A stretch of DNA of 64,000 nt from Incurvaria masculella. Its lineage: Eukaryota > Arthropoda > Insecta > Lepidoptera > Incurvariidae. The notes under the pieces were generated by a model, which worked only from the letters and a program-made list of their open reading frames with translations, was not told the origin of the DNA and ran no database searches. Position numbers and translations under genes: made by a program. Below are positions 51,848 to 62,495 of the stretch, piece by piece. The stretch lies in the NCBI GenBank assembly GCA_946894095.1, contig OX335663.1:2294001-2358000 (forward strand). The letters are read 5' to 3'. How positions within the stretch are numbered: position 1 is the first letter of the stretch; each line of letters opens with the position of its first letter.

Positions 51848-53604
51848 AAACCTTCGTGTCGAACCGTGTTACAGAAATCCAAACGCGCGTTCCGTCCAGT
51901 CGGTGGCGCCACGTTCCGACGGCCCACAATCCGGCCGACGCAGCATCGCGAGGCATGCTGCCATGCCATTTTCTTCAACATAATTTGTGGTTTTCGGGCC
52001 CAGATTTTCTGAAATTCCCATCGTCGGAATGGCCCCCCATGCCTTCCTCGTGTCCTACGACCGAGGAGAAGCGTAAGTTGGTTCTCACATGTATCCGAAC
52101 CGATCCAGATAATGTGGAATTCATAAAATCCTTTTCGTCCTTACGTAAACTTGTACGTGTGACAGCATTAATATACAGATTTTATAACAAATGTCGAAAA
52201 ATAAAAAATAACTTCCCTACAACGGAATACGTTTCAGTGCCGGAGTATCAAAGCACTTTGAAACGACTTATAAAACTTGTGCAAAGTCACGAATTTCGTG
52301 AGGACATGATAAAATTGTCATCCAGTAAGCAATGCTCCAATCGTTTGCAAAAATTGAGACCATTTCTAGATGAAACTGGAATGCTTCGTGTCACAGGCCG
52401 GATCGAACGATCCCAACTTTCATATGAAAGTAAACATCAATTGATTCTGCCAAAGAACAATCATTTAACTACGTTAATAATTGATGACGCCCACGTCACA
52501 AACCTGCATGTTGGGCCGCAAGCCCTGCAGTACATATTGCTGCAGCATTATTGGATATTGTCAGCACGTGACATCATCCGCCAACGCCTTTATCGGTGTG
52601 TGCGTTGTTTTCGTGCGCGACCGCGCCACCCGCAACCGCTCATGGCACCGCTGCCTGCCGTTCGGGTGCGCCCAGAGCGAGCTTTTCTGAAAACTGGCGT
52701 AGATTTTGCTGGACCCTTTCTAACCCGCGCGAATAAAATTCGAAACGCAAAGGTTTACAAATCCTACGTCGCTGTGTTTATTTGTATGTCCACGAAGGCA
52801 ATCCATCTCGAACTTGTTTCGGATTTGTCCAAAGAAGCGATGCTCGCTGCTCTTCGACGCTTTACCTCTCGGCGAGGTTTATGTAGCGATATTTATTCGG
52901 ATTGTGGTCGCAACTTTGTAGGTTGCAATAACGACCTAAAATTACTTTATAAATTTCTGCAAGACGAATCCAATCAAAGATACCTTATTGACACAACCCT
53001 TCCACAGAGTCTCACGTGGCATTTCAACCCTCCTTATGCAAGTCATTTTGGAGGATTATGGGAATCAGCTGTAAAAAGCTTTAAACATCACTTGTATAGA
53101 GTAGTCGGCGCACAGATTTTTACGTACGACGAATTTGCGACTTTCATATGTCAAATCGAAGCAGTACTTAATTCACGCCCTATTTGTATTTTGAGTGCAG
53201 ATCCTACGGACCCCCTGCCTCTTTCACCAGCCCATTTCTTGGTCGGCGGACCCCTCACGTGTTTGCCAGACCTATCACTATGTGATAAGAATTCCACTCA
53301 TCTGACTAGATGGAAGTTGGTGCAGCAATGCCTCCAACATTTTTGGAAACGCTGGAGCTCGGAATACTTGCACCAGCTTCAGCAACGCAATAAATGGGCT
53401 CGTAATGAGGACTGCCCTTCAATTCGCGAAGGTGCAGTTGTACTCGTGCGTGATGATAACCTACCACCACTACAATGGCGAATAGGTTGTATTCAGGCTC
53501 TCCATCCCGGTACGGATGGAATCACTAGGGTTGTCACCGTCAAAATAGGCGGTCATTTATTAAAACGTCCAGTGGTCAAAATTTGTCCATTACCTATAGA
53601 TTAA
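51820..53604 (+). CDS. BEL/Pao RNase H end and integrase (second frame)
   Basis: This frame is shifted -1 relative to the first. It begins inside RNase H (the part after the break carries the conserved NPADAASRG) and continues through integrase. An H/C zinc-binding segment lies at ~222-264 (HVTNLHVGPQ..CVRCF). The catalytic core has GVDFAGPF (~292), SDCGRNFVG (~360) and FGGLWESAV (~410), giving the D,D,E triad. A C-terminal DUF5641-like domain (~470-590) contains VVLVRDDN, W and KICPLP. Integrase joins the cDNA to host DNA in the nucleus. The listed ATG is not a true start. No slippery heptamer is seen at the overlap, so a mutation or sequencing error is likelier than programmed frameshifting. 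Confidence 0.93.
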   Translation: MASFVSSRMKTFVSNRVTEIQTRVPSSRWRHVPTAHNPADAASRGMLPCHFLQHNLWFSGPDFLKFPSSEWPPMPSSCPTTEEKRKLVLTCIRTDPDNVEFIKSFSSLRKLVRVTALIYRFYNKCRKIKNNFPTTEYVSVPEYQSTLKRLIKLVQSHEFREDMIKLSSSKQCSNRLQKLRPFLDETGMLRVTGRIERSQLSYESKHQLILPKNNHLTTLIIDDAHVTNLHVGPQALQYILLQHYWILSARDIIRQRLYRCVRCFRARPRHPQPLMAPLPAVRVRPERAFLKTGVDFAGPFLTRANKIRNAKVYKSYVAVFICMSTKAIHLELVSDLSKEAMLAALRRFTSRRGLCSDIYSDCGRNFVGCNNDLKLLYKFLQDESNQRYLIDTTLPQSLTWHFNPPYASHFGGLWESAVKSFKHHLYRVVGAQIFTYDEFATFICQIEAVLNSRPICILSADPTDPLPLSPAHFLVGGPLTCLPDLSLCDKNSTHLTRWKLVQQCLQHFWKRWSSEYLHQLQQRNKWARNEDCPSIREGAVVLVRDDNLPPLQWRIGCIQALHPGTDGITRVVTVKIGGHLLKRPVVKICPLPID

Positions 53605-53861
53605 GTACTTTTGTGGATACATAATATTAGCACGTAAGTTTAGTTATGTTCTCTAATCGATTATCTATTAAATAATGCTTTGTGTTTCAAACTGTCTACC
53701 GACATATTTTTTTTTCATTTTGTGATACAATTTGGATACGTTCACATTCATATATTTTCTTGTGTTTCTATGTGCGACTCTCCTATTCATATTACTTCAA
53801 CTTTTAGAGCTCGCACTTCCATACGTTTTTAAAATGCCTAGTCATTTTAAGGTGAGCGGCA
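53605..53861 (+). other. BEL/Pao 3' untranslated region
   Basis: It holds two degenerate inverted relatives of the leader 16-mer: GGATACATAATATTAGCACG at ~53614 and TTTGGATACGTTCAC at ~53731. It ends with TTTTAAGGTGAGCGGCA before the 3' LTR, the likely plus-strand priming site. Confidence 0.6.
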
Positions 53862-54293
53862 TGTTTAATCGAATGACAAGGATGACAGCACAATTTTGAT
53901 TTTGGTTAAAATTCAGTTATCTTTGTGGAATGTGGGCAGTTCTTTCAGTTCAATCCATTTGCATTGGATGGTTTCGAATGCGACCTAACGGTCAGTCTGC
54001 TTTTACCGCGCAATCTGCGAGCGCATGCCACCTCGTAACGCTCCGCCGCGGGTGTACCATGAACATTTTTCGATCCCTGCCATATTAAGAAGAAACAAGC
54101 ACAAGCACGATCAGCTCTTTTCTGGAAAGTGAACTGGTGCCTATGGAGTTCTCCACATCGACACAGCACTAGCCTTCGTCCCGTCGTGCAAGGGTCTGGT
54201 GACGTCCAGCTGGGAGCGCTAGATTCCTGAAGGTGCGGCTGGAGAGAGCTGGTGAGTCTGCCCACATCTATACAGTCCACTATTTCCGCTACA
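53862..54293 (+). repeat. 3' LTR of BEL/Pao element
   Basis: This is an exact repeat of 46928-47359. It is followed by ACATA (54294-54298), the second half of the target duplication, and then by the continuation of jockey ORF1. Confidence 0.93.
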
Positions 54294-54298
54294 ACATA

Positions 54299-55385
54299 CA
54301 TATGATGATGTACATAACAGATACTCGGCACTACTACTGGAAAACCAAGAAAAGCAAAGTAAACAAAGAGATGTCAGACCCAGCAAGCCACCACCCAGAG
54401 TACTGTATGGAGTGGAAGATGTCAGTAAATTAGCGGAGCTAATAAAAACAGTCCTAGATCAATCTGATTACAAATACAAAATTGTCACTAAAAAACAGTT
54501 AAGGATTACTTGCAGCAGTGTTGACGCTTAGAAAAAACTGATACAGCTTGTCAGAGAACAGAAACTAATTGGTCACACATTTACGAGGAAGGATGAAAGA
54601 CCATACAGAATTGTTATCAGAAACCTACATCCAACCACCCCAGTTGAAGCAATCAAAGAAGCGATTGAAAGTACAAGAAATAAAATCAAAGTTGAAATCA
54701 TAAATGCCAAGTTTGGGCCTACAAAAACTCCTTTCTCAACCTTCTTTGTCAACCTGGAACCGGGACCAAACAACGGAGATGTGAAAAAGTTGAAACACAT
54801 TTACAATACCATTGTTTCTATAGAAGACCCCAAGAAAAGAAGTGGAATACCACAGTGTAAGCGTTGCCAGCAATACGGCCACACGCAAAACAACTGTATG
54901 CGACTATACAGATGTGTTAAATGTGCAGAAAGCCATTAGACTACGGACTGTTCCAGACGAGATAGATCTACTCCTGCCAAATGTGCACTATGTCTTGGTG
55001 ACCACCCGGCCAACTACAAAGGATGTGAAGTTTTCCTAGAGATCCAAACTAGAAAACTGAACAATAGACCAAGAGCTCCATCACAGAAAATATTCCTGGG
55101 CAAGAACAGGCCAGATAATATAGACAGTCAATACTATCATACCAATACTCAAGAGGAACAGTTTAAAATATCTGCTGGCATGGAAGATTAACATGAAATG
55201 AGACACAAAACGACGAGAAATCACAAAACGTACGCACAGGCTGCAGCACCAGAGAAAGAACCCTCAACTGATTCAAAACTTAAATACCTACTCACAAAAC
55301 AAGCCGAAAGGCTGGACATTTTAATCCAACAAATTAGTTTCATGATGAACTTGGTGACCACTGGCCTCCACAAGCTGTCAAAATG
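54299..55385 (+). pseudogene. Jockey ORF1, C-terminal part with zinc knuckles
   Basis: This part continues the interrupted Gag-like protein. 54598-54790 encodes a PRE_C2HC-type RNA-binding region (RPYRIVIRNLHPTTPVEAI). From 54857 come CCHC knuckles (CKRCQQYGHTQNNC, CVKCAESH) and a third cluster 'CALCLGDHPANYKGC' in another frame. A coiled-coil-like C-terminus follows (KQAERLDILIQQI, 55198-55386). Stops at ~54529 and ~54939 and a frame change break it. In active jockey elements ORF1 forms the RNP and guides it to the nucleus. Confidence 0.82.
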
Positions 55386-56870
55386 AACTCACTCCGCATA
55401 GCAGCTTGGAACATAAATGGGTTTTTTTTACTTTCAAGGTATTCATCTATTTTCCTTTGCCAATTATCGTCGATAGCATCATTGGGAGTAATCCCAAGAC
55501 ACTCTCACTACAAGACAGCCTACAATTTGGCCATCAGACCCTAATAAAAGAAAGCTCCGGGATTTGACCAAATAACTGCAGAGGTATTGAGACAGTTGCC
55601 AAGGAAAGGTGTTGTATTCCTAACATCTCTATTCAATGCTGTTCTGAGAACCACTTACTATCCCTATGTATGGAAGATCTCTCAAATAATGATGGTACCT
55701 AAACCGGGAAAAGATCATTTTCTTGTCTCCTCATATCGGCCTATAAGCCTCCTACCAGTCATTTCAAAATAGTTCGAAAAACCGTTTCTTACCCGCTTGA
55801 ACATGGTAATAGCTGAATCCTCACTGATACCAGATCAACAGTTTGGGTTTAGAAGCAAACATTCTACCATTGAGCAAGTCCACAGGGTTACTCATGAAAT
55901 AAGACAGTCCCTAGAACGCCGCCAGTACTGCTCAGCAGCCTTCTTAGACATCCAGCAGGCGTTCGATAGGGTATGGCACAAAGGCCTCCTATACAAACTG
56001 AAGAAAAATCACCCACACAACTTTTATACCCTGCTGGAGTCGTACTTAGAAGGCAGAATATTTCAAGTTGTTATCAACGAGAGTCGGTTAGAATTCCATG
56101 AAATAAGTGCTGGTGTCCCACAAGGATCAGTCCTGGGTCCAGTATTGTATGTACTATTTACTGCAGACCTACCAAATAGCCCCAACATCATATCCGCTAC
56201 GTTTGCAGATGACACCGCCACATTAAGTACTGAATCAAATCCTGATGCAGTTTCAGAAAAACTACAGACACATTTGAACCGTACAATTGAGTGGATGCAG
56301 AAATGGAGTGCATCCAAATCTACCCACGTTACCTTCTCACTGAGAAATGGAAACTGCCCTCCTGTCAAGTTAGGCAACGAAACGTTACCACACTGCGATT
56401 CAGCTAGATATCTGGGTATACACCTTGACAGGCGACAGACATGGCGTATCCACATACAGAAAAAACGAGACGAATTGAACTCTCGCTTCAGATCCCTTCT
56501 ATGGTTGCTGGGAAGGCACACTAGACTCTCATTAAACAACAACATAAATCTACAAATCTATCCTGAAGCCAGTATAGACATACGGAATAGAGCTCTGGAG
56601 AACAGCCAGCAATTCGAACCTGGAAATCCTACAACGCTTTCAGAATAATGTGTTCCGCACAATCACAAACGCCCCATGGTTCGTTAAAACATCATAAACG
56701 CACGAATACCTGCAAATGCCCACAATAAAAGAGGAAATAAATAATGCCTCCAAACGCTACTCTAAACGACTAACGGCTCATGTCAACAAGCTGGCTGTAG
56801 CACTTACCGATACTACAGATAATGTCAGAAGATTGAAGCGGCATGTTATTGCTAACCTAGACAAGAGAAC
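55386..56870 (+). pseudogene. Jockey ORF2: endonuclease start, then reverse transcriptase
   Basis: ORF2 opens with LRIAAWNING, the first endonuclease motif. It jumps after ~55420 to unrelated T-rich sequence and resumes at the N-terminal RT region (~55550: KAPGFDQITAEVL), so almost all of the nuclease domain is lost. RT motifs follow: YRPISLLPVISK (before a stop at ~55772), FLDIQQAFDRVWH, GVPQGSVLGPVLY and the catalytic FADDTA (~56200). The C-terminus is frameshifted near 56550 and ends with TITNAPWFV and a degraded tail to ~56870. The motif style is typical of the jockey clade. Confidence 0.88.
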
Positions 56871-57109
56871 ATAAGATGCCTATACTTACAGACCACTCAT
56901 AAGAGATAGCCATCCAAAGGGAGCCACTATCGCATTCTAGTCTTCAAAGCACTCAAAAAACCTGCTTATAGTTTGCACTGATTGCAGGTGGCCAAAAATA
57001 ACAAAAAAATAAAAATATAATAATAATTTGGGATCTCTGACAAGAAATATGGGCGTGATCTTCTTTCCCCGTTTGTATCGGGAGTTAAGCGGGATGGCCC
57101 ACCTTAACA

Positions 57110-57450
57110 ATGAAAAAGCAACGTCGCACGCGTCCGGAAGCCAGACTTCCGGAATGCTACGGGATCCAATCGCTCACGGCTGTGAGTCGGGTTCCGTGGC
57201 GTACGGAATGGGGCACCGTGACTGGGGTTCCGTAGAGTGCTGTGTGCGCCCCGCGTTTAATTATTCATTGGGTGTATCGAGCTCCTACATGGGAGCTGGA
57301 GACCGTTAACCAACTTTAAAAGTTAACTTATGTGCGAAAATGTTGTGACGGTACTCTGAACCTTTTGAATAGAATAGAATATAATGGAAAATTATGTATT
57401 CGATAAAGTACAAGTATACAAAGCCAAGAGAACTTATTTTTATAAAACAA
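57110..57450. other. Intergenic, no gene seen
   Basis: 57125-57300 is GC-richer, with repeated GGGTTCCGT. No RNA gene or domain could be identified in it. Confidence 0.4.
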
Positions 57451-57740
57451 AAACCGGTTAAGTGCGATTCGGACTCGCACACGAAGAGTTCCGTACGACC
57501 GTACAAGATTGAACACAAAACATCACGTTTTAAGTATGGGGGCCTCCTATATTTTTTATTATTTTTAAAGTTTACCTATTTGTTTTTATAGCGGAAAAAT
57601 ATATACACCATCTGTGAAAAATTCAGCTGCCTACCTATTACGGTTCATGAGATACAGCCCTGTGTCAGACGGACGGACGGACAGCGGAAGCTTAGTAATA
57701 GGTTTCCGTTTTCACCCTTTGGGTACGGAACCCTAAAAAG
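57451..57740 (+). mobile_element. CGGAACCCT repeat, plus copy of an inverted pair
   Basis: It runs from AACCGGTTAAGTGCGATTCG through GACGGACGGACGGACAGCGG to GGGTACGGAACCCTA. It is followed after ~60 bp by the minus-orientation copy at 57803. Confidence 0.78.
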
Positions 57741-57802
57741 TACCCTAGGGAAAAGGCTTATGACTCAGCGATGGTTTGCGCTTGAGAGCTGCAGCAGTCT
57801 TT

Positions 57803-58008
57803 ATCTCAGTAACCGTAACAGGTAGACGGCTGAAATTTTCACAGAGTGTGTATTTATTTTGCCGCTATAACAACAAATAGGTAAGATTAAAAAATAATTA
57901 AAATTAAAGGAGGCTCCAATACAAAAAACGTGTTTTTTTGTTTGTTTTTTTTACGATTGTACGGAACCCTTCGTGTGCGAGTCCGACTCGCACTTGGCCG
58001 GTTTTTTG
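57803..58008 (-). mobile_element. CGGAACCCT repeat, minus copy of an inverted pair
   Basis: It runs from GTAACCGTAACAGGTAGACG to TACGGAACCCTTCGTGTGCG and ACTCGCACTTGGCCGG. The (TCCG)n and outer terminus are missing. With 57451-57740 it could form a long stem. Confidence 0.78.
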
Positions 58009-59799
58009 TGATAATAAATATTAAGTTGTTCTTTTCAAAATGCCTTGTTTTCTTTCCCTTCAAAATATTTCGGAAGGGGTAATAATTTTGAAATAACGCA
58101 AAATGACTCCAAAAAGGTTAAGAAATCCTCAATTAAATTAACACTAAGCTAATGAAATATTCGATGCAGCTAACCCCTAGCATAGATAAACCTCTACCGA
58201 TTATAATCTGATCAAGGCAGCGCACTTGTGGTCGGCATAGACTGCGCTTTTTTGTGGGCAGTCCGGTGAAGTAACATCGTTAGGGCGCCGGGGCAGCGCT
58301 CGCGTCCGGGCGACACTTGGCCGAGAGAGGCGAGCGAAACTATGTACCGACAGCAGAAACGACGGGTGTACAGTTTGTAATTTGTATTTTCCATCGTTCT
58401 CTCAAAAGTATACTGGGTGTGTAGAAAATTTGTTTGAATCCAAGCTATCGAAGAGTTTCGTGTTGCAAATTTGAGTTTATGGTGACAAATTTAATTCATA
58501 TTTTTAATAACAAATTTTGTGTGCTTATGATTGAAGATCTCCGTGGCTTATAAAACCAGGGTCAGTTTTTTTCATTTGTTTATGAAATTGCAACTTCATT
58601 ACGGGACGAATTATTTTAACAATTACATGATACCTCGCTATGCTCACCCACAAAATCAACGGATCTAGGCCTAACAGAATATAAAATATATTATATATAG
58701 AATATAGATCTGCGAGTGAACGTCAAAGCCGGGCGGTACGTTAGAAATGACGTTATCGTCCAGTACCTATAAGTACCCGTTGGAGGAGTTCATCGCTAAG
58801 CTTGCGCCTCTCATGTTCGAGGACGCTGACGCTTCGCCATACCTTATCCGGCGAACATGGCTCTCCTACACGTAAAACCGGCGACCACTCTTGCGAGAGC
58901 TGCCGTTGTGCTCCCGCCTACATCCGCGCTTTATACCTGCTGAGAAGAAGCCCTGGTAAAAAAGGGGGCAACTCTAGGCCCGAGCTTGCACCAACTCAAG
59001 ATTTGCAGAAGACCCCACTACTACTAACACACTAACTATAACTAACTATGATGTCACGCCACTGTGCTGCAGTTCGCGTCAAACTAAATGTGCCTCCAAA
59101 TCTCGCGCGTGTACTCTCTGACCTTGTCTCAAGACCGTTTTTTGTACACGCGAGTCGCATATAAGTTTGCCGCGTACTTTACCATTGAGACTTGAGCATG
59201 GAAGAGAAAAACAATCCTAGCAGACCAATACACAACACTTTAACCTTTTAACGTTAATAGTTCTTATCAAACTGTAATTTATTATATTGCTTGTAGTGAA
59301 AATGAAAGTAATCCGTATGAATAATTATTTATTTAATTAATGTTTATGTTAAATGTAATTAAATTTACACTTGTTCTACGTCACACACACGTATTCAAAT
59401 GTTAAACAGAGTCACAAACATGAGGTCGCAAAGACAGCTCACGGCGTACCCTCTAGGTCGATGTTTCAGGAGGCCGGCAAGGGGGCGCGCGCGCGGGGGG
59501 AGGTAATTCCCACCGCTCGCAATTGAGGTGTCGGATGACAGTGTGACAGACCGCCGCAACCTATTAAAAATGTAAACCAGTTTTTGTTGCTGACTCTCCT
59601 CTAAACCTAATTAATCGCTGCCATTCTCCTTAGTCCAGTCGAGGAATGTTGGTAATTATATATAAGCGCCGGGGGCTCTGCACTAAGCTACCGCCCCTTT
59701 TACGAGTTGGATCATCTTTGTGTACCCTGCGACCCAACTTCAGCAATACCCAGAAGTTTTGTCGGTCATCTTCCTCCATCCTGTATACGCAGGTATTCA
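58009..59799. other. 1.8-kb stretch without a recognised gene
   Basis: The forward frame 58802-59035 (77 codons) and short minus frames show no motif. 59475-59510 has a GCGCGCGCGC then G-rich tract. The rest is AT-rich. It may hold decayed repeats that I cannot name. Confidence 0.4.
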
Positions 59800-60062
59800 A
59801 ATTGCCTTCTATGGCAGAGGTCAAGGGTTCAAATCTCCGCCCCGTTCATGCATCACTTTATTTCTCATTCTGAGTTGAATAAGTGAATTTCGTTAAAATG
59901 CGAGCTGTTCCATGGTTCGGAATCCATGTGAAACTGTAGGTCCCTTACCCCTGTAGCTCGTGATTTAGGGGCTAGTGTCCATATGAGAGGTTATGAGTTA
60001 AAATCCCCGCCCCGTCCATGCACCACTTTATTTCTCTTTCGGAGTTTTATAGGTGCATCGTT
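59800..60062 (+). mobile_element. Two SINE family 1 heads in tandem
   Basis: 59815-59945 has the B-box-like GGGTTCAAATCTCC, then the SINE core to TGAAACTGTAGGTCCC. 59955-60062 has another head (GTAGCTCGTGATTTAGGGGC, GAGTTAAAATCCCCGCC) that stops at the CAAAGATT tail of the next LINE. Confidence 0.65.
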
Positions 60063-60782
60063 CAAAGATTCAAAGATTCAAAGAGTTTATTTGTGATCTT
60101 TAGTTTTGTACACTTCTATCACATCGTCAAGGTTTATACACAGGTAAGTATATAATTCTACAAGTTATTATCATTCAAATTATTAAATAAATTTTCATTA
60201 AGGCACAGTAAGAAATTCGATATAAAAATTAACATTATGCATTAAACATTTAAATTAAAATCATTCCATCAAACATTCATAAATCACAATTAAAATTTAA
60301 AACATCAGAAAGTATTGTATTAAAGTCAGTCATTATAAAATTAACTATACTGAATATATATACACAGGAAATTATTAAAATATTACTTATTATTCTTACA
60401 AAAAGTAGTATAGGTCATAAAAAGTTTTTGTGAGCAGCCATTTATGCAGGTTTTGTTTGAATAGGTTGTCACTTTCTTCTCTTTGTAACTCAATGGGTAA
60501 CTTGTTATATATATTAGCTGCTTGGAACTTAAGGCTTCTTTGGAAACACATGGTGCTGTGGCTTGGCAGTTGGAGGAGGCATTTGTGTCTGGTGCGGTAA
60601 GTATGATCGCGTGTGTTGTACTCCGACATATTACTTCTCGCAAACAGCGCGACCCTCTTCACGTACGCATCGTACATTGTGAGCATGCTCAGATGTTTGA
60701 ATATGGGTGCACAGTGTGCATCCCAAGCTAAACCACCTACAATTCTCACTGCTCGTTTTTGTAAGAGAAACACTCTTTGAGC
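60063..60782 (-). pseudogene. CR1/L2-like LINE copy 2, 5' truncated
   Basis: It has the same family and orientation as 1964-5010. The CAAAGATT tail (60063-60085), a ~300-bp 3' UTR and the ORF2 C-terminus (60396-60773) are present. The last includes FLLQKRAVRIV, MYDAYVKRVALFAR and the ending KTFYDLYYFL. The coding tail is uninterrupted, so this copy is better preserved than copy 1 in that region. No RT catalytic core is present. Confidence 0.9.
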
Positions 60783-60805
60783 GTAGCTGTACGCTGAACA
60801 CTGTA

Positions 60806-61030
60806 GCTCCTCTTCCTTTGCTAGGTGGTAGAGTTAAGCCCGCCCGGATTGGCACTATCGAATTGGATGAAAAAGGAGTCGAAGCGGCAATACAAAATTA
60901 TCCGTGTTTCCCATCCAGTTCAATTTAACGGAGTTCGTAAAGTCCTGGCATTGCACCGAATCCTTTCCTAAATGTGGTGTGTTGGGCTAATATCATGCCG
61001 GCGGGTGTGGTATTAGCTTTCCATGCTCGC
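60806..61030 (+). mobile_element. SINE family 1 body, plus strand
   Basis: It contains AGCCCGCCCGGATTGGCACT, ATTGGATGAAAAAGGAGTCG, GTGTTTCCCATCCAGTTCAA and TGTGGTGTGTTGGGCTAATA. The promoter head is missing because it joins the LINE fragment. Confidence 0.7.
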
Positions 61031-61354
61031 TGACGGGAACTTACTTTTGGTTAGCACATACGCGAGCGATGGCGATATTTGAACTGTGTCGGCTTCCGAT
61101 AATGCACAATTTCTAACGAGCACATGCCACGTCTCCTTGCCTTTCTCTCCTGCGCCTGGCACGTTTCGGGTTATTCAATCCGCTGTCTACAAAATGGTCG
61201 CCGAGGAGAATGACTGGAAACCTTTTACGCATTTTGATGGATGACGCGCGTGAGTCGCGGGCGTAAATGTTACACGTCATCCTCGCAAATAGGCTCTCTG
61301 AATACTGTAATGCTCTCCCTCCTGTAGTTGCTTTTCTTAAATTAAACAATTTAC
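61031..61354. other. Intergenic, no gene seen
   Basis: Overlapping short frames on both strands have no motif. Confidence 0.4.
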
Positions 61355-61358
61355 TTAA

Positions 61359-61877
61359 GGTGGCCCAACCCGGCGGGACTAACTCATTCGCGGGCACGGT
61401 ACAAAATTCTGCTATTGCGCTCAAAAAGAAAAAGACAGGCTCCGTTTTGAGGAAGATGCAACATGTCCACAAAGCAGACAATGTGCATAGTGTATGATTT
61501 GGTAAGATTTACGAAAATTTTAATTACAAAACGACTTATGGCTAAAAGTAAACCACGACTGCTGTAGTAAAAAATCTAACAAATTTATTATAAATTTTGA
61601 TGAAACAAGCTATGTCTGATGACTAATATTTTTCAGATGTTCTTGCTTAATCGTTGAGTAATCCACCTCCAAAGTTATTTTATAAAACGCGCGAAAAATT
61701 CGAACTTTCGGACGTTATAATTTAGAAACCAAACAAAATTTTACAATGCGAACGGTCGTCAGACATCTAGTTCGATCAAATAAAGCAATTTTGAGCAAAA
61801 TTTGGGATATTTGACAAGAAATATGGGTGTGATCTTCTTTCCACGTTTGTATGGGGAGTCGAGCGGGTTGGGCCGCC
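61359..61877 (-). mobile_element. TTAA miniature element family A, copy 4 (519 bp)
   Basis: It is flanked by TTAA (61355-61358 and 61878-61881). The ends GGTGGCCCAACCCG and CGGGTTGGGCCGCC are inverted with one mismatch. The full interior matches 39271-39812 inverted. It shows the uninterrupted form of the site where the jockey LINE sits in the 46097 copy. Confidence 0.9.
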
Positions 61878-61934
61878 TTAAGGCGACATGGGACCCAAGA
61901 ACGACCGCAACCGATACGCCATCGTTTTTAACCG

Positions 61935-62495
61935 AATTCAAAAAAGGAGGAGGTTATCAATTCGTCTGTATGTTTTTTTTTATGTTTGTTACCTCATAAC
62001 TTTTGCCTGGGTGAACCGATTTTGATGATTATTTTTTTTAAATGATAGCTAGTGCTTCCCAAGTGGTCCCATTTTCTGACAATGATATCCATGAAAAAAT
62101 CATATAAGTCTTAAATTTGTATTAAGATGTGCGCGACAAATGGACGAATAACTCAATATAACGCCAACCGATTTCGGTGATTCTTTTTTTATTGGAAAGG
62201 ACGTGTACACATTAGTAAGCGTACTTCAGATTCACTTAAAATAAACGAATAAAAAAAATTAACAAAAAAAATAACCGACTTCAAAGAAAAAGCACTAAAA
62301 AGTAAAAAATAATTGCCATTTTTGTAGTTACGATTTTTGTTATTTTTTGAGTCGGTGTCAGCCAAGGTAGCCAAGGTTCTCTTGATTGGCGCAGCGCGTG
62401 CCCGGCTGACGCCTACTCAAAAAATAACAAAAATCGGTACTACAAAAATAACAATATTTTTTTGTGCTTTTTCTTTGAAGTCGGTTATTTTTTTG
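61935..62495. mobile_element. ACCGACTTCAAA repeat (inverted relative of copy 1)
   Basis: The AAAAAAGGAGGAGGTTATCA terminus, AACCGATTTTGATGATTATT, ACGTGTACACATTAGTAAGC and the foldback core follow in order. The core arms run from AACCGACTTCAAAGAAAAAG to GAGTCGGTGTCAGCC, then the inverse. It is the best match to 5831-6443 in the window. Confidence 0.75.

Larger units (their letters stand above)
46928..54293 (+). mobile_element. BEL/Pao LTR retrotransposon, young and nearly intact
   Basis: The element is 7366 bp long. It has two 432-bp LTRs (46928-47359, 53862-54293) that begin TG, end CA, and show no difference that I can find on direct reading. A 5-bp target duplication ACATA lies at 46923-46927 and 54294-54298. 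Gag-protease-RT-RNase H-integrase is in BEL/Pao order. A purine-containing stretch (AAGGTGAGCGG) precedes the 3' LTR. Identical LTRs imply recent insertion. No envelope-like frame follows pol. Confidence 0.95.
46563..57026 (+). mobile_element. Jockey-clade LINE, decayed, interrupted by BEL/Pao
   Basis: The LINE sequence occupies 46563-46927 and 54294-57026. It encodes ORF1 (Gag-like, zinc knuckles) and ORF2 (reverse transcriptase), and ends in an ATAATAATAAT-type tail at ~57015. Several stops and an internal loss of the endonuclease domain show that it was dead before or soon after the BEL/Pao insertion. Target duplication at the host site is only a possible AATT. Confidence 0.88.
46097..57103 (-). 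mobile_element. TTAA miniature element family A, split by a 10.5-kb insertion
   Basis: The left part 46097-46562 and right part 57027-57103 together make one family A element, flanked by TTAA (46093-46096 and 57104-57107). The break falls at GAGCAAAAT | TTGGGAT, which is contiguous in the copies at 39340 (inverted) and 61795. The insert is a jockey LINE that carries a BEL/Pao element. Confidence 0.9.

Noticed and set aside
51815..51850. Programmed -1 frameshift between RNase H and integrase
   Set aside because: No slippery heptamer or downstream pseudoknot is evident, and the break lies inside a domain, where BEL/Pao elements normally read through in one frame.
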